Positions 16,811 through 23,933 of a stretch of DNA of 64,000 nt are shown in pieces. The notes below the pieces were generated by a model, which did not search any database, was not told where the DNA came from, and saw only the letters and a program-made list of their open reading frames with translations. A program made the position numbers and the translations under genes. This stretch comes from Acetobacter fallax (GTDB taxonomy: Bacteria > Pseudomonadota > Alphaproteobacteria > Acetobacterales > Acetobacteraceae), in contig NZ_WOSX01000001.1 in NCBI RefSeq assembly GCF_011516735.1, positions 310,001 to 374,000 on the forward strand. The letters run 5' to 3'. The stretch's first letter is position 1. Each line of letters begins with the position of its first letter.

Positions 16811-18436
16811 ATGTCCCAGGCGATCATGGGTTCCTTACAAGAGGCAGCGCCGCCGTCTCGGCCCGACATGGAAGTGGGCAACAAGCCCATCCATGTGGCA
16901 ATTTTTTTTGGTGTACTGATTGGCGCGCTCGGTTTTGCGGCGTTCAGCATTCTGCATGACATGAACGCTGTCGGCGAAGGCACTCTTGCCACGGGGACGT
17001 TTGTTCTCCTTGGCATCGCGCTGATCATTGCGCTGGGGTTCGAGTTCGTGAACGGCTTTCACGATACGGCCAATGCTGTCGCGACCGTGATTTACACCCG
17101 CAGTCTTCCGCCGCTTGTCGCGGTTGTGTGGTCGGGGTTCTGGAATTTTGCCGGCGTTGCGACGTCAACCGGTGCGGTGGCTTACAGCATTGTGACGCTT
17201 CTGCCGGTTGAGCTGATTCTTCAGGCGGGCAGCACGGCTGGTTATGCGATGATTTTCGCGCTGTTGATCGCGGCCATTATCTGGAACCTGGTCACGTGGG
17301 CGTTTGGCATTCCGAACAGTTCATCGCACGCTCTGGTGGGTTCGATCATGGGTGTTGGTCTGGCCAATCAGCTCATGGCGCCGGGCGGAGCTGCGACGCA
17401 GGGTGTTGACTGGGGTCAGGTCGAGAAGGTTTTTTCGGCGCTTCTGTTCAGCCCGCTCTGTGGTTTCGTGATGGCGGGGCTTCTGCTTCTGGTCATGAAG
17501 CTGCTTGTGAAGAACAAGGCTCTCTACAAATCGCCTGAAGGTGACACGCCGCCGCCGCTGTGGATTCGCAGTCTGCTGATTTTCACCTGCACCGGTGTGT
17601 CTTTTTCTCATGGTGGCAATGACGGTCAGAAGGGCATGGGTCTGATCATGCTCATTCTGATCGGTGCGGCGCCGACGGCGTATGCACTGAACCGGGCGAT
17701 GCCGGAGAGTGCGATGCCGGCGTTTATTCAGTCAGCCGATCATGCAGGCCAGGTTTTTCAGGCTCATGCGGGTGATGTGCCGATGACGATGGACGAGCTG
17801 AAGGCACGCGATACGATTGGTGCGGCGCTACGGGCGAAGTCTGTGTCGTCTCCTGAGACGTTTGCGGCTCTTGCGGTTCTGAGCAACGACATTTCTTCGT
17901 CGGTCCGGACTTACAAGTCGATGAAGTCTGTTCCGGCGGCGGCTGTGCCGAACGTTCGTACGGACATGTATCTCGTGGCTGATGCGATCCGCGTGATGGG
18001 TGAGGCAAAGGATCTGGCTCCGGATGACAAAAGGACTCTGAAGTCATTCCAGTCCGACCTTTATGCCGGCACCCGTTTTATTCCGGTCTGGGTGAAAGTT
18101 TCGGTGGCCATTGCTCTGGGTCTGGGCACGATGGTTGGCTGGAAGCGCATTGTTGTCACGGTGGGCGAGAAGATCGGCAAGACGCACATGACCTATGCCG
18201 AGGGTGCTTCGGCTGAGATTGTGGCGATGACCACGATTGGTCTGGCTGAGCGGTATGGTCTGCCGGTTTCCACGACGCACATTCTGTCGAGCGGTGTTGC
18301 GGGGACGATGGCGGCGAACGGGTCCGGGTTGCAGTTCTCCACGCTGCGCTCGATGGCGCTGGCCTGGGTCACCACCCTGCCTGCTGCCATGGCGATTTCC
18401 GGCTGTCTTTACATTCTGTTCCGCCAGCTATTCTGA
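16811..18436 (+). CDS. Inorganic phosphate transporter, Pit family
   Basis: A 541-residue inner-membrane symporter for (metal-)phosphate. The duplicated PiT signature is present: GFEFVNGFHDTANAVATVIYT in the N-terminal half, in form NGFHDTANAVATV, and SFSHGGNDGQKGMG in the C-terminal half. Helices cluster at about residues 28-240 and 410-541, with a hydrophilic insert of roughly 120 residues (about 290-410) between. ATG 16811 is used; ATG 16826 would shorten the soluble head by five residues. A PHO-box-like site precedes it. The small membrane gene 64 bases downstream is probably cotranscribed. Confidence 0.93.
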   Translation: MSQAIMGSLQEAAPPSRPDMEVGNKPIHVAIFFGVLIGALGFAAFSILHDMNAVGEGTLATGTFVLLGIALIIALGFEFVNGFHDTANAVATVIYTRSLPPLVAVVWSGFWNFAGVATSTGAVAYSIVTLLPVELILQAGSTAGYAMIFALLIAAIIWNLVTWAFGIPNSSSHALVGSIMGVGLANQLMAPGGAATQGVDWGQVEKVFSALLFSPLCGFVMAGLLLLVMKLLVKNKALYKSPEGDTPPPLWIRSLLIFTCTGVSFSHGGNDGQKGMGLIMLILIGAAPTAYALNRAMPESAMPAFIQSADHAGQVFQAHAGDVPMTMDELKARDTIGAALRAKSVSSPETFAALAVLSNDISSSVRTYKSMKSVPAAAVPNVRTDMYLVADAIRVMGEAKDLAPDDKRTLKSFQSDLYAGTRFIPVWVKVSVAIALGLGTMVGWKRIVVTVGEKIGKTHMTYAEGASAEIVAMTTIGLAERYGLPVSTTHILSSGVAGTMAANGSGLQFSTLRSMALAWVTTLPAAMAISGCLYILFRQLF

Positions 18437-18499
18437 ATGTGATCACTGTTATGCGTATGTTGCTTTACAGGCAGCATACGTCCCGATACGTTGTTGAGA

Positions 18500-18835
18500 A
18501 TGGATTGCAACAACGTAAAATCTGAGAACGGCGTTCAGCCGGCCACCGGGGCCTCATCAGCCCCGGATTTCCGTTTTCTGCTGCGTTTTCTGAATTGTGC
18601 GGCGCCGGTGTTTCCTGCGGTGCTGGCGATTATGGTGCTGGTGCCGGCGATCCTGCACATCTCGCATTTTGATGCGCTTTTCGTCGCGCAGGCGGAAGCG
18701 GTTGCGATTGTTCCGCTGATTGTTCTGATTGTTTTCGGAGCGCAGACGCTGCCCCGGGGCCTTCTGGCCGGGTTCAGCGCTGTCTTTGCGGCGATTATTC
18801 TTGTTCTGCCCTACCTTGCTTTTGGTGCGCCGTAG
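18500..18835 (+). CDS. Small membrane protein, function unknown
   Basis: A 111-residue protein from ATG 18500. After a polar 30-residue head it has three hydrophobic stretches (about residues 38-56, 65-82 and 88-106). It follows pit by 64 bases on the same strand and may share its transcript, so a link to phosphate uptake is conceivable but not shown. The first IS copy begins 22 bases after its stop. Confidence 0.55.
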   Translation: MDCNNVKSENGVQPATGASSAPDFRFLLRFLNCAAPVFPAVLAIMVLVPAILHISHFDALFVAQAEAVAIVPLIVLIVFGAQTLPRGLLAGFSAVFAAIILVLPYLAFGAP

Positions 18836-18857
18836 GGCGCGGGGTGATGCTTTCTCA

Positions 18858-19773
18858 GTGTCTGACCGAAAATGAGTTGAGTGATTTCGGCTGGTTATGA
18901 TTCATGGGTTTGCGAGAACCTGATGAGATCAAGATGGCCTGGACTGAAATCACCCGCGCGCAGTATCAAAGGGACGACCTGGAATATGCAAGCGACCTGC
19001 GCGATGCGGAGTGGGCGCTGATTGCGCCGCTGATGCCCGAGAAGAAACGGCTGGGCAGACCACGACGTACGGATTTGCGCCGGGTCATGGAGGCGATCCT
19101 CTATATCGTCACGACCGGCTGCCAATGGCGGCAGTTGCCGCGTCACTTTCCCGCCTTCACGACCGTGCAGGGCTATTTCTATCGTTGGATCCGCGAGGGG
19201 CGATGGGAAGCCATGAACCATATTCTCGTGATCCTGTCGCGTGAGCAGGACGGGCGAGACGCCACGCCTTCGGTGGGCATTATCGACAGCCAGTCGGTTA
19301 AAACCGCTGAAAACGGCGGTCCACGCGGTTATGACGCGGGCAAGAAGATCAGGGGACGCAAGCGGCATATCGCGACCGACACGCTGGGTCATGTCGTGGC
19401 GGTTGTCGTACATTCCGCCGACATTCAGGATCGTGATGGTGCGCCGCTGGTAGCGGTCAGGATACGCTCATTGTTTCCCTGGCTTCGCCATCTGATCGGT
19501 GACGGGGGATATGCTGGCGAGAAGTTGCGGGGTGCGCTGGCTGAACTCGGACGATGGACGATCGAGATCGTCAAGCGCAGCGATCGGGCCGAAGGCTTCG
19601 TCGTCCTGCCGAAACGCTGGATCGTGGAGCGTAGCTTTGCATGGCTCGGGCGCTGTCGCCGCCTCACCAAGGATGTCGAGGCAACAATCTCTTCATCCCA
19701 CGCGTGGTTGATGATTGCCCATATCCGCAGAGTTCTGCGGAAAATCAATCAAACCGCTTTCTGATTCAGGCTC
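18858..19773 (+). mobile_element. IS1031-like insertion sequence (IS5 family), copy 1
   Basis: A 916-bp element flanked on both sides by TCA, fitting the three-base TNA target duplication of the IS1031 group. The ends are imperfect inverted repeats: left GTGTCTGACCGAAAA, right (reversed) GAGCCTGAATCAGAA. It contains one transposase gene and is matched in length by copy 2 at 20941. Confidence 0.88.
18934..19764 (+). CDS. IS5-family transposase (copy 1)
   Basis: A 276-residue DDE transposase starting at MAWTEITRAQY; an ATG ten codons upstream (18904) is an alternative start. The DUF4096-type head (DAEWALIAPLMP) is followed by the catalytic triad: Asp in GIIDSQSVKT, Asp in LIGDGGYAG, and Glu in WIVERSFAWLGR. 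Nothing is broken, so it may be active. It differs from copy 2 at five amino acids. Confidence 0.93.
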   Translation: MAWTEITRAQYQRDDLEYASDLRDAEWALIAPLMPEKKRLGRPRRTDLRRVMEAILYIVTTGCQWRQLPRHFPAFTTVQGYFYRWIREGRWEAMNHILVILSREQDGRDATPSVGIIDSQSVKTAENGGPRGYDAGKKIRGRKRHIATDTLGHVVAVVVHSADIQDRDGAPLVAVRIRSLFPWLRHLIGDGGYAGEKLRGALAELGRWTIEIVKRSDRAEGFVVLPKRWIVERSFAWLGRCRRLTKDVEATISSSHAWLMIAHIRRVLRKINQTAF

Positions 19774-19855
19774 TCAGGCAACCTGCCGGATAACCATCTG
19801 GCGGGAAAATTAAAAACACGTATTATTATTACTCAATGGGAAAGGTATTTTACGG

Positions 19856-20728
19856 ATGCTGGCCTTCGACGAAGTGGTTCAAAGTCCAAACAACCTCATG
19901 GGAGTTAAGGCCGTATGGGGCGTCTCACAAGAGGCGGTTATGTGTTTTTCCACACGCGGAAGAGCAGAAGGAGTTGCAGAGCGTTCTTTATCGAAAAAAT
20001 TCTTCGTAACCATTGGTGCAGGCTCCGATGTGCCTTCCGAGTTGGACGGGCGTGTTCTTGAATTAGTTAAGGTTACTAGTGTCTACGGAGAAACGAAAGC
20101 ATTCGTGCAGGACTCTGTCCTTAAATCCAAACTGATGCAATGGCCGTTCGCAATCGTTACTTCTGAAACCTATGACGTAATAGGACACCCGCACCTTATT
20201 AATGACCTTGGTTTTCCAGATCGGAGAATATTAACTAATGCCTTTGATGGGGTTAAGCGTGATGATGAACGTATCCTGGAATTATGGGAAAAGATAAAGA
20301 ACCATCCCATTCAACATAAGACAGAAATATTACCACCTCCTGGCTTTCTTGATACTGGTAAAGTCGAGTATTTTTCGACTTTCTACCCAAGATTAAAAAT
20401 AACATCACCTGAAGGTAAAAAAGTCTGGACGCTATCTCTTGATGTCGAACGATCCAGAGAATTAAAACGCGCCGTAAAAGAAGAAAACAAATTACAACAT
20501 GGTGGCACTCTAAAGTGCGAGGGGTGCGATTACTCTGATCCGGTAGACGGAATGTTCGATGCTCATCATCTTCAGCCCGTTTCATGTGGTGAGCGCGAAA
20601 GCACTATAGATGACCTTGTGGTGTTGTGTCCGACTTGCCATCGGTGGGTACATGTCAAAGGGCAGGATAAATTGGCACCTTTACCAATCCCAAAGCTACG
20701 CGAAATAAAAGGATTGCCACCCATTTGA
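19856..20728 (+). CDS. HNH endonuclease domain protein on a mobile island
   Basis: A 290-residue protein. The C-terminal third is an HNH nuclease of the McrA-like type: CEGC (about 216-219), DAHHLQPVS, then LVVLCPTCHRWVH, giving the two CxxC zinc pairs and the HH...H catalytic core. The N-terminal 200 residues show no domain I can name; in defence proteins this position often holds a modified-DNA or sequence reader. GGAAAGG lies 12 bases upstream. The gene is much more AT-rich than the genome around it and lies between two IS copies, so it was probably acquired. A restriction-like role is inference. Confidence 0.8.
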   Translation: MLAFDEVVQSPNNLMGVKAVWGVSQEAVMCFSTRGRAEGVAERSLSKKFFVTIGAGSDVPSELDGRVLELVKVTSVYGETKAFVQDSVLKSKLMQWPFAIVTSETYDVIGHPHLINDLGFPDRRILTNAFDGVKRDDERILELWEKIKNHPIQHKTEILPPPGFLDTGKVEYFSTFYPRLKITSPEGKKVWTLSLDVERSRELKRAVKEENKLQHGGTLKCEGCDYSDPVDGMFDAHHLQPVSCGERESTIDDLVVLCPTCHRWVHVKGQDKLAPLPIPKLREIKGLPPI

Positions 20729-20872
20729 TACCTTGTGGCTGATATCTGGGCAGGTCCACGGGATGCAATCCCTAGCGAGTTATTCACGGCGATTGTATCG
20801 CTGGGGATATGCCTCGCTATAAATGATATTTTTAAATATATGCTATAATAAAAATCATGGAGACTCACAACC

Positions 20873-20940
20873 ATGATGGAGAAAATGATACATATCCGAG
20901 TATCGGATAAAGAACATAAAGATATTGATGATTTTTCTCA
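20873..20940 (+). pseudogene. Gene start truncated by IS copy 2 (possible ribbon-helix-helix protein)
   Basis: An ATG-initiated frame, MMEKMIHIRVSDKEHKDIDD, is interrupted at its 23rd codon by the IS; translation would run on into the IS end and stop soon. IHIRVSDKEHKDID looks like the beginning of a CopG/ribbon-helix-helix regulator or antitoxin, but only the first strand is left. A TATAAT lies about 25 bases before the ATG. The rest of the gene is not seen beyond the IS. Confidence 0.4.
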
Positions 20941-21856
20941 GTGTCTGACCGAAAATGAGTTGAGTGATTTCAGCAGGTTATGATTCATGGGTTTGCGAGA
21001 ACCTGATGAGATCAAGATGGCCTGGACTGAAATCACCCGAGCGCAGTATCGCCGGGACGACCTGGAATATGCAAGCGACCTGCGCGATGCGGAGTGGGCG
21101 CTGATTGCGCCGCTGATGCCCGAGAAGAAACGGCTGGGCAGACCACGACGTACGGATTTGCGCCGGGTCATGGAGGCGATCCTCTATATCGTCACGACCG
21201 GCTGCCAATGGCGGCAGTTGCCCCGGCACTTTCCGGCCTTCACGACCGTACAGGGCTATTTCTACCGCTGGATCCGCGAGGGACGATGGGAAGCCATGAA
21301 CCATATTCTCGTGATCCTGTCGCGTGAGCAGGACGGGCGAGACGCCACGCCTTCGGTGGGCATTATTGACAGCCAGTCGGTTAAAACCGCTGAAAATGGC
21401 GGCCCCCGCGGTTATGACGCGGGCAAGAAGATCAAGGGACGCAAGCGACATATCGCGACCGACACGCTGGGTCATGTCGTCGCGGCTGTTGTACATCCCG
21501 CCGACATTCAGGATCGTGATGGTGCGCCGCTGGTAGCGGTCAGGATACGCTCATTGTTTCCCTGGCTTCGCCATCTGATCGGTGACGGCGGGTATGCTGG
21601 CGAAAAGTTGCATGGTGCGCTGGCTGAACTCGGCCGATGGACGATCGAGATCGTCAAACGTAGCGATCGGGCCGAAGGCTTCGTCGTCCTGCCCAAACGC
21701 TGGATCGTGGAGCGCAGCTTTGCATGGCTCGGACGCTGCCGCCGCCTCACGAAGGATGTCGAGGCAACAATCTCGTCATCCCACGCGTGGTTGATGATCG
21801 CCCATATCCGCAGAGTTCTGCGGAAAATCAATCAAACCGCTTTCTGATTCAGGCTC
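20941..21856 (+). mobile_element. IS1031-like insertion sequence (IS5 family), copy 2
   Basis: Also 916 bp, flanked by TCA on both sides, and in the same orientation as copy 1. Left flank is the truncated AT-rich gene; right flank is the first palindrome of a family A repeat (CAGGGCTTTGCCCTG), so it entered at the very edge of that repeat. The two copies enclose 1.17 kb of AT-rich DNA. Confidence 0.88.
21017..21847 (+). CDS. IS5-family transposase (copy 2)
   Basis: Intact 276-residue DDE transposase, with the same catalytic motifs as copy 1 (IIDSQSV, GDGGYAG, VERSFAW). It differs from copy 1 by five substitutions (for example AQYRRD for AQYQRD and KKIKGRK for KKIRGRK) and several silent changes, so the copies are not the product of a very recent duplication. 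Confidence 0.93.
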   Translation: MAWTEITRAQYRRDDLEYASDLRDAEWALIAPLMPEKKRLGRPRRTDLRRVMEAILYIVTTGCQWRQLPRHFPAFTTVQGYFYRWIREGRWEAMNHILVILSREQDGRDATPSVGIIDSQSVKTAENGGPRGYDAGKKIKGRKRHIATDTLGHVVAAVVHPADIQDRDGAPLVAVRIRSLFPWLRHLIGDGGYAGEKLHGALAELGRWTIEIVKRSDRAEGFVVLPKRWIVERSFAWLGRCRRLTKDVEATISSSHAWLMIAHIRRVLRKINQTAF

Positions 21857-22020
21857 TCAGGGCTTTGCCCTGGAAGCCATCAAACGCTCACAGACCTTTG
21901 GAAAGGCTCTGTTGTCGTTACGCGTTGATCTGTGATTTTTCAAAGGGTTAGCAGAAGATCGGGCTCTGCCCGCACCCGGAAGGGTGCTCTGGCCCCCTTC
22001 ACCCCCGATTTGCAGGAATT
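21857..22020. repeat. Family A palindrome-mosaic repeat, locus 2
   Basis: Starts right at the IS copy 2 target site with CAGGGCTTTGCCCTGG, followed by the ATTTTTCAAAGGGTTAGCAG module and a degenerate CCCGG..CCTGCACCCC module. It lies between the transposase and yajC, which are convergent, and runs directly into a family B element; together they fill the gap 21857-22227. Confidence 0.8.
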
Positions 22021-22022
22021 AA

Positions 22023-22196
22023 GAGGCTGTTTCAAAAGCCTCGCTGCCGGGCGGGAACGCCCCCTGAGGGGCGTGACCGGCGTGTGTTTTTGAGCGCGGA
22101 AGCGGAGCGGCCGTGGGGGCCGTGAGCATCGGAGCCCGAAAATCTGCGGTGAAACGCGCGTCTGATCGTCAGCGGAGAGGCTTTTGAAACAGCCTC
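22023..22196. repeat. Family B inverted-repeat element, copy 2 (best preserved)
   Basis: A 174-bp element whose left end GAGGCTGTTTCAAAAGCCTC is the exact reverse complement of its right end GAGGCTTTTGAAACAGCCTC. Each end is itself nearly palindromic. The interior holds GCGGAAGCGGAGCGGCC and GTGAGCATCGGAGCCCG. It encodes no protein and has the form of a MITE. Confidence 0.85.
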
Positions 22197-22227
22197 TGAG
22201 GCGGGGCTTTGCCGGGGCCGGTGTGGC

Positions 22228-22596
22228 TCAGGCTTTCGTGACGGGAGTGGTGTCGTTCGCTGCTTTTTCGGTGCTGTTCAGGATCGAGGTGATGGTTGAG
22301 CGCATGACCTGCACCCGGACATTTGGCGCGATTTCGAGTTCGATCTCGGCTGAATCCGGATCGGATTTACGGACGACGCCGATGATGCCGCCTGCTGTGA
22401 GCACGCGGTCGCCACGGCGCAGTTTGTTGAGGCTTTCGCGCAGTTGCTTCTGTTTCTGCTGCTGCGGGCGGATCATCAGGAAATAGAAGATACCGAACAC
22501 CAGAACGTAAGGCAGAAACTGCACGACGCTGCTCAGGCCTCCGCCTATGCCGCCGGCAGTCTGGGCGTAGGCTGGGGAAATCAGAAAATCTGGCAT
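22228..22596 (-). CDS. yajC: Preprotein translocase accessory subunit YajC
   Basis: A 122-residue membrane protein. One transmembrane helix (about residues 23-42, FLPYVLVFGIFYFLM) is followed at once by the family hallmark IRPQQQKQKQ, then the cytoplasmic KOW-like domain (GDRVLTAGGIIGVVRK). YajC associates with SecDF in the Sec export machinery. ATG 22596 was chosen because the longer frame would put 55 unrelated residues before the conserved start. It is divergent from the DUF815 ATPase, a frequent neighbour in Alphaproteobacteria. Confidence 0.93.
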   Translation of the reverse strand: MPDFLISPAYAQTAGGIGGGLSSVVQFLPYVLVFGIFYFLMIRPQQQKQKQLRESLNKLRRGDRVLTAGGIIGVVRKSDPDSAEIELEIAPNVRVQVMRSTITSILNSTEKAANDTTPVTKA

Positions 22597-22740
22597 TGCG
22601 CTCACTTTTCGATGGACGGGTTGCAGGCCGTCCGGGCTGACTGATAGGCGGGACCATAGATTTTGGGTGGCGTGCGTCAACCCGCGGCGGGATGCGGATC
22701 GGCGCACGCTCAGCCAGAAAGCATCTGTTCCGGAGACTTC

Positions 22741-23598
22741 ATGATGACGACAGAACTGCACCCCATTCTGGAACGGATTGCGTCCGCTCTGGAACGTCTC
22801 TCACCGCCGCCTGCCACGCTGGACGGTCTGGAGGTGGCTGATGCCTTTGTCTGGCAGCCGGAGCGCGGCCGTCTGAACCCTGTCGCTCATGTCGCTCATG
22901 TCGGGATCGACCTGATCCGGGGGGTCGATTCGCAGCGTGACCAGCTTCTGGACAACACTCGCCATTTCGCGCGGGGGCTGCCGGCGAACAATGCGATGCT
23001 CTGGGGTTCGAGGGGGATGGGCAAGTCGTCGCTCGTGAAGGCGTGTCATGCGACGGTCAATGCTGACGGGCCGCCGCGCGGCAATGTTGTGCTGGTGGAA
23101 ATCGAGCGTGAGGATCTGGCGACGCTTCCTGACCTGCTTGGGCTTCTGCGCGGTGCTTCGCGGCGTTTCATCGTGTTTTGCGATGATCTGTCTTTCGAGC
23201 GCGAGGATCGGGATTACAAGGCGCTGAAATCTGTTCTGGATGGTGGCATTTCGGGACGGCCGGAAAATGTTCTGTTTTATGCGACGTCCAACCGGCGGCA
23301 TCTGATGCCGCGGGACATGATTGATAATGAGCGTTCGACGGCCATCAGTCCGGGTGAGGCTGTTGAGGAGAAGGTGTCGCTGTCCGACCGGTTCGGTCTG
23401 TGGCTCGGATTTCATTCCTGCCCTCAGGATGTCTATTTCGACATGGTTCGCGGGTATGCAAAAGACCGGCGGATTTCGATTACCGATGAGGATCTGTGCA
23501 TGCGGGCGAACGCGTGGGCGATCACGCGTGGCAACCGTTCCGGGCGTGTTGCCGTGCAGTTTATTGATGACCTTGCCGCGACGGTTGAGGGGCAGTGA
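22741..23598 (+). CDS. DUF815-family AAA+ ATPase
   Basis: A 285-residue protein starting at ATG 22741, with GGAGA eight bases upstream. The P-loop is LWGSRGMGKSSLVKA (about residues 83-97), Walker B is FIVFCDDLSFE, sensor-like ATSNRRHLMPR follows, and the end has RSGRVAVQFIDDLA. This matches DUF815 throughout. These ATPases are conserved beside yajC, but their target is not established. Confidence 0.88.
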   Translation: MMTTELHPILERIASALERLSPPPATLDGLEVADAFVWQPERGRLNPVAHVAHVGIDLIRGVDSQRDQLLDNTRHFARGLPANNAMLWGSRGMGKSSLVKACHATVNADGPPRGNVVLVEIEREDLATLPDLLGLLRGASRRFIVFCDDLSFEREDRDYKALKSVLDGGISGRPENVLFYATSNRRHLMPRDMIDNERSTAISPGEAVEEKVSLSDRFGLWLGFHSCPQDVYFDMVRGYAKDRRISITDEDLCMRANAWAITRGNRSGRVAVQFIDDLAATVEGQ

Positions 23599-23644
23599 GA
23601 CAGGCTGCGGGTGGCTTTTCGTTGCCGGGTCTGATCCGGACTTA

Positions 23645-23806
23645 GCGGCCTGTTCCGGACGTTTTTCTGCTGAGTAAGAGTGCTCCGTAAGGTGTGCTGC
23701 CGGCGGGTGTTTTTGATCCCGGAAGCGGAGCCGCCGTACGGGCCGCGAGCATTGGCGCACAGACAAAATGTGTTGGATTGCCGACAGAGAGACTTCTGAA
23801 ACAGTC
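23645..23806. repeat. Family B inverted-repeat element, copy 3 (decayed left end)
   Basis: The 335-base gap between the DUF815 gene and the amine oxidase operon contains a third copy. The interior GGAAGCGGAGCCGCC...GGGCCGCGAGCATTGG and the right end GAGACTTCTGAAACAGTC are well conserved; the left end (CTGTTCCGGACGTTTTTCTG) is diverged. Downstream, TATAAT at 23916-23921 lies close to the operon start. Confidence 0.65.
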
Positions 23807-23933
23807 GCTTACGAATATCCGATCAGTGCCGTTTGCGTCAGCGGCTTCCCGTTTACAAGCCGTATTGATCCATGTCAGGAACGACAGGGAACATGAATGC
23901 AGTTTTTCTGCTCACTATAATTAGGGACGATGC

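Noticed and set aside
18895-19413. Minus-strand frame in both IS copies
   Set aside because: Antisense of the transposase gene; although present in both copies it only follows from their near identity, with no start signal or family match.
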